Source: a virus | Length of the DNA stretch: 20,076 bases | Strand: one strand, 5' to 3' | Virus record (IMG/VR): IMGVR_UViG_3300006749_000200 | Span: 1 to 20,076 of that record | Part shown: in pieces, positions 7,347 through 15,474 of the stretch | Numbering within the stretch: position 1 is the stretch's first letter | Layout: each line of letters starts with the position of its first letter | Made by a program: the position numbers and the translations under genes | The notes under the pieces: generated by a model | Told to the model about the DNA's origin: nothing | Seen by the model: the letters and a program-made list of their open reading frames with translations, nothing else | Database searches by the model: none

Positions 7347-8108
7347 ATGGTTAAGGTAGTCCTTGATGCTAAGGTATGGAAATCCATGCTGTCTTCGATA
7401 GGAGACAAGATGGAGGATGTGCGCATCGTCGCATCGTCTGATGACTACATCGAGTACGATGCGGCGTTGAGCACGCACTACATACATTACAAGCAGAAGC
7501 ACGATGATGCTGTCAAGGCTGCTGGAAACCTGACATTCTCCGATATGAAGAAGACGAATGCGTTCCTGTCCAAGTCGAAGGGAAACGTCACAGTCTCCGA
7601 GTTGAATAACAAGTTGGTGATGCAGAATGGAAGTAAGAAGATATCCATCCCTGTGCAGTCATGCAAGACAGCGCAACTCGCGCCCACCATGTCTAGGCTC
7701 ATATTAGAATGTGAGACAGGTCAGTGGAGGAAGTTCGGAAGGAACACAGAACTGAGCACACATGGCAAGGTTCTGTTCTCAGACCTGATTGACGGGGCCA
7801 ATATAGCGAAGTCGCTCAGCGTTGACTCTGAGTTTCAAATCAAGGCGAATGCGGAGGAGAGCGAGATAGTGCTCCATGCCTACAAGAGAGGCGGCTCTGC
7901 ATTGACATGCTCAGCAGATGTGGAAGATGCCGAAGGACCGAATCACACGATAGTATCGTCGTTCGGCTCTTGGCTGCTCTCCGCATTGTCCGTCTTGGAT
8001 GACAAGACCCTATCCACATTCCACTGCGGTGACGCAGCACCTCTGATAGTTGTGCAGAGTGGAGAGGATTGGGAGCGTAAGATAGTAGTGATAGACCAAG
8101 AGGCTTGA
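7347..8108 (+). CDS. pcn: PCNA-like sliding clamp
   Basis: ATG 7347 lies one base after the preceding TGA and gives 253 aa, the usual PCNA length (~245-260). The sequence is divergent but has the PCNA rhythm of alternating strands and short helices. It has an N-terminal VVLDAKVWKSMLSSIGD helix, a central connector around residues 110-130, and a C-terminal half with LLSALSVLDDKTLSTFHCG then APLIVVQSG, resembling the last clamp strands. It lies between the recombinase and DNA polymerase B and in the same unit as the clamp loader, which supports its role as processivity factor. I see no obvious canonical PIP-box at the polymerase C-terminus, so the contact may have diverged. Confidence 0.75.
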   Translation: MVKVVLDAKVWKSMLSSIGDKMEDVRIVASSDDYIEYDAALSTHYIHYKQKHDDAVKAAGNLTFSDMKKTNAFLSKSKGNVTVSELNNKLVMQNGSKKISIPVQSCKTAQLAPTMSRLILECETGQWRKFGRNTELSTHGKVLFSDLIDGANIAKSLSVDSEFQIKANAEESEIVLHAYKRGGSALTCSADVEDAEGPNHTIVSSFGSWLLSALSVLDDKTLSTFHCGDAAPLIVVQSGEDWERKIVVIDQEA

Positions 8109-8110
8109 GT

Positions 8111-10477
8111 ATGATAATCGATTACTTCTTCCCGAACGGATTCGATTTCGTGGAGGAGCCTCATCTGTATCTGCGTACGAGGGACGAGAAGGGAAACTTG
8201 CAGAGCGATATAATCACACCACAGGATGACAGGTACATCTCCCCATTCTGCTGGATACCCGTTGAGACCCCTAGAAGGTCGATTGACAGGATACAGAGGA
8301 TGTTCACAGGTCTTGCAGTGCATTGGGATGTACGTGCTAAGGGCAGGGACGGTATTGAACTCATGAAAGTGACAGTGCCCAATCCCTCTCAACTGTGGAA
8401 ACTCAAGGACCAGATACGAACGTACGAGGCTGATGTGCCATACGAGGACCAAGTGCTCCTACACATGTTTCCTGAGAGGCTCAGCATGCCTGACTTTCAT
8501 CCGAGGGTGTGGTACTTCGACCTTGAGTGGGACGTCAATACGGATGCCACCACTGTGATGGCGGTTGACGATACCCATGCCAAGCACCCTATCGTCTTCG
8601 CTTGGAGTCAGGAGAGCGAGGGACAGGATGGCGTGACCATCGACTTCATCGACAGGGAAGGGGGATATGAGAGGAGGTTGTACGGCTCAGAAGGTGAGAT
8701 GCATGATGCCTTCCTCGACTACATGGAGGAGTGCGACCCTGACATACTCATAGCACACGCAATCGCTTGGGCAGACCTTCCACACCTGATGAGGCGTCTG
8801 AGCGACCCTGACAGGCTCAGTCCTGTAGGCAACGTGATGAGGCCGCATGTGAAGAACGGATACAAGGAGACAGCACAGCCAATCACAGGTCGTCTGATAC
8901 TGGACACAGCAGCCAAAGGCAATACAGGGAGCGGCATAGAGTCATTGTGGATTAAGTCGGGAAGGGGAAACCTACCCAACCGTAAACTACAGACCATCGC
9001 TGAGGAACTCGGTCTCTCAGGAAAGATACAGGAAGATGAGGATGGGAACAAACTCGATGTCAGGACATGGTGGTACAGTCACTTCGATTTGTTCGTGGAC
9101 TACTGCCTTGTCGATACCACGGAGTTGCGTAAGATTTGCGACATGATAAACTTCGTTCCCTTCTTCACGACGGTCCAACGGTTCTGCGGCGTTCAGATGA
9201 AGAGCACGCACAGAGTCACCAACTACCTACGTGGTATGTTCGGGCGCTATACGGAGTTGAAGGCTCCCTCATCCTTCAGATACAACAGGGAGCATCTCAA
9301 GGCGGCGAATGTCTTTGCTAAGGAGGGTGGTCTGTACGAAGGCGTCCTGCTCGGTGACTTCGCCTCCCTGTACCCTCAGATAATGATAGGGGCCAACCTG
9401 TGCCCTACTACGAAATACACAGGTAAACCACGTGAGGGAATCATCACCATGCCTGATGGTTCAATGTGGTTGCCCTCTAGTGAGAAGAAGGGTATACTCC
9501 CAACTATAATGCAGGACCTTCTAACACTGAGAAAGGAGTACAAAGCAAAGATGTACGACGCTACCACGAATGAGGAGAGACTCAAGTGGGACATGATGCA
9601 ACTTGCTGTGAAGATTCTAGCGAATGCTGCCTATGGGTACGTGTCGCAATCCAAGGTGGGAGGCATGTGGACCGACCCCGATGTTGGTGGGGCAATCACG
9701 TCAATGGGACGTAAAGCCATAGACACACTGGCATCCAAAGCGGAGGAGAAGGGCTACAAGGTCCTTGCAGGACACACTGACTCCTCCTACATACAAGTGC
9801 CATTCGATGAGGTGAATGCGCTTGTCGAGTATCTTAATGAGTCCATACAAGCAGAATTGCTCTCGACACTCATCGTTGAGGCCGAGGCATATTTCGATTA
9901 CTTCTTCATAGGCTCATCTAAGAATAGGAACTTCGGTATCATAAAATGGCCGGAGAGTAAGAAAGGACACCTGAAGGTGACAGGGTTTGAGCATAAGTCA
10001 GCAAATGCATCACCAATCACCAAAGAGATTCAGAATCAAATTTTCCATCTAATAGGCAGCGGTGCCAGTGAGAGTGATGTATCGGAGTTGATAAGACCGA
10101 TAGCATTGAGATTAAAGAAGGGACAGTATACCGCTAATGAATTAGCGCCTTATGGTAGGTTAGGTAAAGCAAAGTACGAGAGAGTACCACCTAACGCCGC
10201 TAAAGGCGCGATATACTACAACGAGCACTTGGCTACCAATGACCCTATTCGTGTGTTCGATAGCGCACAGTGGCTATATGTCAATGAGGTTCCAACTGGT
10301 AAGCCCTACACTAACATCGTATCATACAGGGATGAATCCGAAGTAAAGGACTTCTCGATTGACTACAACACAATGGTTGACAAATTCATCAAAGCAAAGA
10401 TAAAACCCATCTATGACGTCCTTGGTTGGGACGTTGGTTATGCTTGCGGTGATAAGGTTCCAAAGAAATATTGGTGA
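8111..10477 (+). CDS. polB: family B DNA polymerase with 3'-5' exonuclease
   Basis: The replicative polymerase, 788 aa, starts at ATG 8111; a TTG at 8105 would add two residues. Exonuclease: Exo I D137-L-E139 in YFDLEWD, Exo II in HAIAWADLPHL, Exo III in DYCLVDTTEL, so proofreading appears intact. Polymerase: a YxGG-like segment EGGLYEG, motif A D416-F-A-S-L-Y-P, motif B K501-I-L-A-N-A-A-Y-G509, motif C H555-T-D557-S. Motif C has His where most family members have the first Asp of DTD; the second, metal-binding Asp is kept. Motif B has NAAYG instead of the common NSxYG. There is no intein. It lies between the clamp and a MazG-like gene. Confidence 0.97.
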   Translation: MIIDYFFPNGFDFVEEPHLYLRTRDEKGNLQSDIITPQDDRYISPFCWIPVETPRRSIDRIQRMFTGLAVHWDVRAKGRDGIELMKVTVPNPSQLWKLKDQIRTYEADVPYEDQVLLHMFPERLSMPDFHPRVWYFDLEWDVNTDATTVMAVDDTHAKHPIVFAWSQESEGQDGVTIDFIDREGGYERRLYGSEGEMHDAFLDYMEECDPDILIAHAIAWADLPHLMRRLSDPDRLSPVGNVMRPHVKNGYKETAQPITGRLILDTAAKGNTGSGIESLWIKSGRGNLPNRKLQTIAEELGLSGKIQEDEDGNKLDVRTWWYSHFDLFVDYCLVDTTELRKICDMINFVPFFTTVQRFCGVQMKSTHRVTNYLRGMFGRYTELKAPSSFRYNREHLKAANVFAKEGGLYEGVLLGDFASLYPQIMIGANLCPTTKYTGKPREGIITMPDGSMWLPSSEKKGILPTIMQDLLTLRKEYKAKMYDATTNEERLKWDMMQLAVKILANAAYGYVSQSKVGGMWTDPDVGGAITSMGRKAIDTLASKAEEKGYKVLAGHTDSSYIQVPFDEVNALVEYLNESIQAELLSTLIVEAEAYFDYFFIGSSKNRNFGIIKWPESKKGHLKVTGFEHKSANASPITKEIQNQIFHLIGSGASESDVSELIRPIALRLKKGQYTANELAPYGRLGKAKYERVPPNAAKGAIYYNEHLATNDPIRVFDSAQWLYVNEVPTGKPYTNIVSYRDESEVKDFSIDYNTMVDKFIKAKIKPIYDVLGWDVGYACGDKVPKKYW

Positions 10478-10671
10478 TGAAAATGAGTAGAATAGAAGAT
10501 GAAGTATGCAAGAAGATACAGGAAAGAGCGAAGATTGGACTAGACAAATACGGGGTGACGATGCAGAGGACGGACTTTGACTTCGTGACTTGGTTAATCT
10601 ATCTCCAAGAGGAACTGATGGACGCAGTAGTCTATCTACAGCGCGTGATAGAGGACAGTGGCGAGGAATGA
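10477..10671 (+). CDS. MazG-like all-alpha NTP pyrophosphohydrolase
   Basis: A 64-aa protein; ATG 10477 overlaps the polymerase stop (TGA 10475-10477), with ATG 10483 as an alternative. It matches the short phage-type pattern of all-alpha NTP pyrophosphatases: IQERAKIGLDKYGVTMQRTD, then WLIYLQEELMDAVVYLQRVI. The EELMD segment carries the acidic, metal-binding residues. It probably hydrolyses a (d)NTP to the monophosphate and cleans or tunes the nucleotide pool, which fits its place right after the polymerase. A full active site uses more acidic residues than one helix, so it likely works as an oligomer. Confidence 0.7.
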   Translation: MKMSRIEDEVCKKIQERAKIGLDKYGVTMQRTDFDFVTWLIYLQEELMDAVVYLQRVIEDSGEE

Positions 10672-11669
10672 TATTCCACAAGTTCAATCCGAATGAGGAG
10701 AGTTTCACCCATAGTGCGAACTATGCCACTGAGGAACTCAAGGAGTCTTACGAGGAGTCATCCTACGCTTGGCCTGAGAAGGGCAGCAGGCTACGGATAA
10801 CGAAGTCATCACTTGGTAATTTCAAGTGGTGCCCACAGCAGTATTACTTCAGCACAGTGTTGAGAATGCCCAGTGATGAAACCGAGGCTATGGTTCGCGG
10901 TACTAACGTACACAATGTGGTGGAGTACTTCTGGAAGAGAGCCGAGGAAAACCTCGATGAAATAGTATCTCTGATGAATGACGACAAACACGCTGTCGCT
11001 AAACAACTCGCTGAGTCATTTGTGGTATGCCCTGATGAGGGATGGAAGCATGACGAGGCCGAGTGTCTGGATGTGTGGTTCAACTGGCAGTGGTTGCGCT
11101 TCCTAGTGTGCTACACCGACAAGACACCCAAACTTTGGCTACCGGTCGGGAATGAGTACGAGGCTCATGCGACTGAGGAGATAGAAGTGGATGGGCAAGT
11201 CGTGCCTGTGCATTACAAGGGATACATAGACAGAATATTCGATGATGGTGAGGGTGGCTTCATCATCATGGAGTTGAAGACCGGGAAGTGGGTCAACAGA
11301 CCATACAAGATGACGAGCATGAGGTTTGAGATGAACTTCTACCGGCATCTCCTGATGAAGTCAGGACAACCCGATTACCTCCCTGTTTCACAATGGGCGT
11401 GGGAGTTCCCTAACGGTAAGGTCAACAACGGTGATGAGGCGAAGTGGGTCATAGAAGATGTATCGAGGATTGCGCGTTACAGCGACAAATCGATAGTGAA
11501 TACAACCAAGAAATTGGTAAAGGCACATATAGAGAATCAATTCCCACCTATACACAGCGATTCCTGTAAGGTAAACTGTGGCTGCATCAGAAGGGCATGC
11601 GGCAACTGCTCTTTCATACACATATGCCCTGCGTTTAGCGTTCCTGATATTCAGGAGGTATCACAATGA
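10668..11669 (+). CDS. PD-(D/E)XK nuclease with Fe-S cluster, Cas4/RecB-like
   Basis: ATG 10668 overlaps the previous TGA and gives 333 aa. Core nuclease residues: H82 in GTNVHNVVE, D188 in YKGYIDR, and E202-x-K204 in IIMELKTGKW, followed by the QxxxY-like helix FEMNFYRHLL. One cysteine (C55 in KWCPQQYYF) precedes the core. A C-terminal cluster (C300, C304, C306, C311, C314, C320) can supply the other ligands of a 4Fe-4S cluster, as in Cas4 and AddB. The role is probably DNA end processing for recombination or replication, next to the Sak4-like ATPase and the ERCC4 nuclease. With no cas1 or CRISPR array nearby, adaptation in cis is not suggested. Confidence 0.85.
   Translation: MIFHKFNPNEESFTHSANYATEELKESYEESSYAWPEKGSRLRITKSSLGNFKWCPQQYYFSTVLRMPSDETEAMVRGTNVHNVVEYFWKRAEENLDEIVSLMNDDKHAVAKQLAESFVVCPDEGWKHDEAECLDVWFNWQWLRFLVCYTDKTPKLWLPVGNEYEAHATEEIEVDGQVVPVHYKGYIDRIFDDGEGGFIIMELKTGKWVNRPYKMTSMRFEMNFYRHLLMKSGQPDYLPVSQWAWEFPNGKVNNGDEAKWVIEDVSRIARYSDKSIVNTTKKLVKAHIENQFPPIHSDSCKVNCGCIRRACGNCSFIHICPAFSVPDIQEVSQ
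11653..11659 (+). promoter_or_regulatory. strong Shine-Dalgarno AGGAGGT
   Basis: AGGAGGT lies 6 bp before ATG 11666. It is the best match to the archaeal 16S 3' end in this window and sits inside the end of the nuclease gene, so the downstream 107-aa protein is likely translated at a high rate independently of coupling. Confidence 0.7.
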
Positions 11670-11989
11670 ATGAAGAAATAATGAAAATGGAAGAAACGAG
11701 ATTGACTGGAAAGTTGAATGAGACAGTTGAATGGATAAACAAGAGGGTGATGATGGAGAACTTCATGTTGAAGGGTGAACTACCCAAGGTGAGTATTCAC
11801 CTCGCTGTCTACGGTGTCCATGGTGACGAGGTTAGAGTCAGCAACGGGTATCAACAGACACTGGATGGCGGTGGTTATGCTGCGTTCGACGTAAGTGTGA
11901 ACCCAGTGGCTTTCGCCAAGTACGGTGACTCTGCACCGCAAGTCATAGGCAACAAGGCAATCGAACTCTACAGAAAATACGTAGACTAG
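11666..11989 (+). CDS. hypothetical protein, 107 aa
   Basis: ATG 11666 with AGGAGGT six bases upstream; its 5' end overlaps the nuclease gene stop by 4 bp. The product has an N-terminal charged helix (EETRLTGKLNETVEWINKRV), a beta-rich middle (VSIHLAVYGVHGDEVRVS), a glycine turn (LDGGGYAAFDVSV) and a C-terminal helix ending in ELYRKYVD. No metal-binding or nucleotide-binding motif is visible. The strong ribosome-binding site suggests an abundant protein. Function unknown; position between nuclease and primase suggests a replication accessory. Confidence 0.55.
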   Translation: MNEEIMKMEETRLTGKLNETVEWINKRVMMENFMLKGELPKVSIHLAVYGVHGDEVRVSNGYQQTLDGGGYAAFDVSVNPVAFAKYGDSAPQVIGNKAIELYRKYVD

Positions 11990-11997
11990 GTGTTTGG

Positions 11998-13092
11998 ATG
12001 TCTTTCATAGCATTCGATTACCCTAGAGAGGTTCTCATAATAGGGGACAAGACCACTCGTGGTTACAGGAGAATCGTTCATGATAGACGTGAGTTGCAGA
12101 GGTACTGGGAAGGGAGAAATGGAATCTCAAACGCTTACTTCACAGCATACGGATATAGAGGGACTACACCTCCTAAGCACCACAGGGTGGATTACAACAC
12201 ACCTGTCATCAGGCATTTCGTGTTAGACTTCGACTGCAAGGACTTCAAGCAGAGAGGTGTCGAGGTTGAGTTCTCTTTCATGCATGAGCAGGTGAAGAGG
12301 CTACACAAGCATCTCATTGACAATGACTACATGCATTACGTCTGGTTCAGCGGTGGTGGGTTTCACTTGTGGATTCCCATAGATGAGACGCTGATGCCAA
12401 CGAACGGATTTGAGGTTACACGGATAAAGAACGGGGGTAAGAACCTACTCAGAAAATGGCATGATAGTTTGAATATATCATGTTGTGACCCCACTGTCGC
12501 ATTCGACATGTCAGGTATGATTAGAATTCCAAACTCATACAACATGCGAAGGTCATGTTGGAGCATACCTCTGGAATCGGATGAGATAATGAATCTCGAT
12601 TACTATGAACTACTGGATATATCACAAGATGCGCGTGAGGGGTACATTTCTCTTGGAACTACACCTCTGCATCTTGAACTACCGGTGAAAAGAGCAATAC
12701 AATTCACTAGACGGAAGAGACAGGTTGACCTACCTGATATATCACATGACAAGATGCTGATACTACCCTGTCTAGCACAGTCAGCGCTTGGAGAGGGAAA
12801 CCCCATACACAAGGCACGCTTCCACCTAGTCAGTTATTTGGCTGCTAGATTGAGATGGTTCTTTCCCCCTGACAGTGTGAAGGAGAATGAGAGAATCGAG
12901 CACATAGAGAAGATAGTCGATTTCTGCGGTGCGCAGGGTTGGGTTGACTATGACGAAGATATAACCAGAACTCAAGTCACAAGCATAGTAGAAACAGGAT
13001 ACTCATTGTCAACGTGTAAGACACTGATAAGCGAGGGTCTCTGTAGTGGTATATGCCGTTATTACGATGGCACTGCTGAGGGATTGATATGA
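11998..13092 (+). CDS. archaeo-eukaryotic primase, fused PriS-PriL type
   Basis: A 364-aa protein at ATG 11998, with AGGTG at 11988-11992. Catalytic domain: D77-F-D79 in FVLDFDCKD (metal ligands), S118-G-G-G-F-H123 in WFSGGGFHLWIP (nucleotide binding), and D170-MSGMIRIPNSYNMRR (third motif). The C-terminal third resembles the Fe-S domain of the large subunit PriL: C258 in LPCLAQ, then NPIHKARFHLVSYLAARL, then C340, C349 and C353 (CKTLISEGLCSGIC). Normal PriS and PriL are separate proteins; here both functions sit on one compact chain, as in some archaeal plasmid primases. It should synthesise primers for PolB. The Cys spacing (82, 9, 4) is tighter near the end than in cellular PriL. Confidence 0.88.
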   Translation: MSFIAFDYPREVLIIGDKTTRGYRRIVHDRRELQRYWEGRNGISNAYFTAYGYRGTTPPKHHRVDYNTPVIRHFVLDFDCKDFKQRGVEVEFSFMHEQVKRLHKHLIDNDYMHYVWFSGGGFHLWIPIDETLMPTNGFEVTRIKNGGKNLLRKWHDSLNISCCDPTVAFDMSGMIRIPNSYNMRRSCWSIPLESDEIMNLDYYELLDISQDAREGYISLGTTPLHLELPVKRAIQFTRRKRQVDLPDISHDKMLILPCLAQSALGEGNPIHKARFHLVSYLAARLRWFFPPDSVKENERIEHIEKIVDFCGAQGWVDYDEDITRTQVTSIVETGYSLSTCKTLISEGLCSGICRYYDGTAEGLI

Positions 13093-13316
13093 AACACACA
13101 TTGAGTCAGAAGTGCTCTGAATGCGGTGGACCAAGGTCATCGAATAATGTAAAGAGCAGGTCATCCTATTCAGGTGTCTGCAACAAGTGCATGGTGAGAC
13201 CGAAGAACGGCGACAGATGCAAGTACGTTAACAAGAAGGATAAGAGATGTGCTATGAGAAAGTATAGAAAACACCCTGATTACTGTCATTTTCACGGAGG
13301 TAAGAGAAGTGCCTAA
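13089..13316 (+). CDS. small zinc-finger protein with C-terminal HGG motif
   Basis: ATGA overlap with the primase gene; 75 aa. The N-terminal half has C9-x2-C12 and C31-x2-C34, one zinc ribbon. The C-terminal half has C44, C54, C66 and then HFHGG (CHFHGGKRSA), resembling the short CxxHGG elements common in phage proteins. The protein is strongly basic (many Lys and Arg), which suggests nucleic-acid binding. It lies between primase and ERCC4 nuclease genes. Function unknown. Confidence 0.65.
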   Translation: MKHTLSQKCSECGGPRSSNNVKSRSSYSGVCNKCMVRPKNGDRCKYVNKKDKRCAMRKYRKHPDYCHFHGGKRSA

Positions 13317-14007
13317 ACCTGATTTGATTGTAGACAGCAACGAGAGAGGAACTCTGTGTGAGTCGGTCATCAGAAAGGCGCACAAAGTGGGTCTTGTCGT
13401 CCTTCGCAAGCAATTGGTAGTTGGTGATTACCTCTCAGGTCAGGCGTGTATAGAGGCCAAGAGCATAGGGGACCTCTTTCAATCAAGCCATAGCGGTCAT
13501 CTTTGGCGTCAGTTGGACAATATGGATGCCAACTATGAGAGATTCTTCCTCGTAATCCATGGTTCGATATCGAAGCATGTGGCTATGGCTAAGCAGAATG
13601 GCAAGAAGATAACATACAGCCGCGTGCAGAATGAATTAACCGGTACCATAGCGAGGGTGATGGCTGATTTCGATTGTCAGGTTTTCTTCACTGAGAACAC
13701 CAGCGAGGCTGCCATGTTCATAGTGAAACTTCACGATAAACTGCACAAGCCAGCGTCAAGCCACGGTGCTCGTGGTATCAGGAGAGTCAGCACTAATGAC
13801 GTAAGGCTCGATATGTTGATAGCCATACCGGGAATAGGCAAGGAGATGGGTGAGAGGATGCTTGAGAAATGCGGCAGCATAGAGGAGATGGCATTTTCTG
13901 AATCCTTGAAGGCTGTCAAGGGAATGGGTGAGGTCATGAGGAAGAGAGTGGTTGAAGTCATTACCTCGGAAGAGCCCATACACGTCGAACGAAAGAAGGG
14001 GAGATAG
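13309..14007 (+). CDS. XPF/MUS81-family (ERCC4) nuclease with HhH2
   Basis: GTG start at 13309, preceded by GGAGGTAAG at 13295-13303 and overlapping the zinc-finger gene by 8 bp; 232 aa. The ERCC4 domain shows D9-S-N-E12-R (VDxRE-like), G39-D40-Y, and E49-A-K51-S-I-G-D55 where the family signature ERKx3D is expected. The Arg is replaced by Ala, while the acidic and Lys residues are kept. Residues ~165-220 form tandem helix-hairpin-helix motifs (IPGIGKEMGERMLEKCG; VKGMGEVMRKRVVEVI). This is the domain order of archaeal XPF and Hef C-termini without a helicase. It probably cuts branched DNA, such as flaps or Holliday/replication forks, during viral replication or before packaging. Confidence 0.9.
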   Translation: MPKPDLIVDSNERGTLCESVIRKAHKVGLVVLRKQLVVGDYLSGQACIEAKSIGDLFQSSHSGHLWRQLDNMDANYERFFLVIHGSISKHVAMAKQNGKKITYSRVQNELTGTIARVMADFDCQVFFTENTSEAAMFIVKLHDKLHKPASSHGARGIRRVSTNDVRLDMLIAIPGIGKEMGERMLEKCGSIEEMAFSESLKAVKGMGEVMRKRVVEVITSEEPIHVERKKGR

Positions 14008-14010
14008 TCA

Positions 14011-14020
14011 TTATTATTAT
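14011..14020 (+). promoter_or_regulatory. possible TATA promoter for the helicase-exonuclease-thermosome unit
   Basis: The 36-bp gap after the ERCC4 gene is the only clear break between 6189 and 17917. It contains TTATTATTAT, centred about 28 bp before ATG 14044, and a second AT-rich run CATTTTATA near 14033-14041. The second would point to a start near 14064 and hence to the in-frame ATG at 14077. No Shine-Dalgarno is visible, consistent with leaderless initiation. Weak but reasonable. Confidence 0.35.
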
Positions 14021-14043
14021 GTTTCAACATTCATTTTATACAA

Positions 14044-15474
14044 ATGAATTATATGCTGACCCCTTCTGGGGTAACTATGCGTAAGGCGAGTGAATATAGA
14101 GCATCAAGAAAATACGGAATTCTGAAAGGCTATACTGACCATTTCAACGCTACATCGATTGACAATGACATACCCGGACTACTGTCATTCTTCTTCATCC
14201 AAGGACAGGTAGCGGTACCATATGTGAGGATACCATGGGGTTCCTCGCATCTAGACCCTAGGAATCACGTGTTTTGGATTCAATCAAGCAGGACTGGCAA
14301 GTCCATAGCGTGGGAGTTCGTCGGTGACGTCCTGAAGGACATTGGAATCAACAGCGACCTATACACGACCGGTACAGATGCCGGTCTCATTGGCGGGTTT
14401 GAGATGGAGGAGGATGGTGAGGGCAACAAGATTGCTATTCTCAAGGAAGGTATGCTGACGGGTCAGAAGGCATTGAATTTCGATGAAGGTTCAATCATCC
14501 TCAACCCAAACAAGCATAGTCAGGAGACTGTCCTGTACCTGCAATCCGCATGCAACCCGGTGGGAAGCAACAACAACATGCTCGTCAAACACACTAAAGC
14601 GGGTAGGATAGAAACTGAATCACTTGTATCTCTGTGGATTACGACATACCCGCCATCTGGTGTGAAGGAGTACGTGTTGACAAAGGGTATCTTCCAGAGG
14701 GTCCTGCTCTACTGGAGCAACTGGACGATGGAGAGAAGGAAGGCTGTCAGCGAGATAAGGGCTGAGAGCGCATTCAAGATGACTGCTCCTATGAAGGTCT
14801 CATATGATGACATAACGAGTTATTTCACAGACCTTGAGTTGAGGTTGAGGAACAGGGTCCTCAATATCACAGAGACAACATTCGTTGAATGGGATGCGAT
14901 GAGCAGGCCGGACAAAGAGGCTCTCGTTCAATCAGTGATGGACAAGATGTTCACCGCTGATGAGAACACCTTCTATCCTGCGCTGCTGGATGCCATAGAT
15001 GACTACTACACATTGTTGAATGGTTTGAACCCGAACATACTGGAAGTCGTGTCATCATTCATTCCAGCCATGGAGAACAACACTCTCATCTTCGCTACTC
15101 ACATTGCTATGCTGGATGAGTCATGGGTCGTTACAGGAGAGCACGTTGACATGGCTAAGGACATACTCTATGACATCTTCAGGAACCTGATACTTTGGCT
15201 TGAGGATGAGGTTGAGATTGGACCGAAGGTACAAGAGAAGGCCAACAACAAGAGCAAGTGGGTAAACGCCTACAACGGTGTGGATGGCGTCGAACTAGGA
15301 AACAGGGGTGATGGCTGGCGCAGTAAGACGAAGGTCATCAGGTCATACGAGCAGCAGAACACTGTTTCTCAGGGTAGCGCTTACAATAACTTCGATAAGT
15401 GGGCTAGGAGCATGTTCGACACGACGAAGGATGGGCGCGTGGTGTTCATCAGACTCAAGGAGAACTTGGAATGA
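14044..15474 (+). CDS. P-loop ATPase, candidate replicative helicase
   Basis: A 476-aa protein from ATG 14044; in-frame ATGs at 14053 and 14077 are alternatives. A P-loop-like segment at residues 80-87 reads Q-S-S-R-T-G-K-S (WIQSSRTGKSIAWEFVGDV). The lysine and serine are normal but the first position is Gln instead of Gly or Ala. A Walker B follows with D147-E148 in LNFDEGSIIL. Further on, SLWITTYPP and GIFQRVLLYW look like a sensor strand and an arginine-finger segment. The C-terminal half is helical. The order resembles AAA+/DUF3987-like helicases found with primases. With no MCM or SF2 helicase visible in the window, this is the best candidate to unwind DNA. The family is not firmly recognised. 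Confidence 0.6.
   Translation: MNYMLTPSGVTMRKASEYRASRKYGILKGYTDHFNATSIDNDIPGLLSFFFIQGQVAVPYVRIPWGSSHLDPRNHVFWIQSSRTGKSIAWEFVGDVLKDIGINSDLYTTGTDAGLIGGFEMEEDGEGNKIAILKEGMLTGQKALNFDEGSIILNPNKHSQETVLYLQSACNPVGSNNNMLVKHTKAGRIETESLVSLWITTYPPSGVKEYVLTKGIFQRVLLYWSNWTMERRKAVSEIRAESAFKMTAPMKVSYDDITSYFTDLELRLRNRVLNITETTFVEWDAMSRPDKEALVQSVMDKMFTADENTFYPALLDAIDDYYTLLNGLNPNILEVVSSFIPAMENNTLIFATHIAMLDESWVVTGEHVDMAKDILYDIFRNLILWLEDEVEIGPKVQEKANNKSKWVNAYNGVDGVELGNRGDGWRSKTKVIRSYEQQNTVSQGSAYNNFDKWARSMFDTTKDGRVVFIRLKENLE

Noticed and set aside
7943-8452. 169-codon open frame on the (-) strand
   Set aside because: Opposite the end of the clamp gene and the start of PolB, both strongly supported; no start signal.
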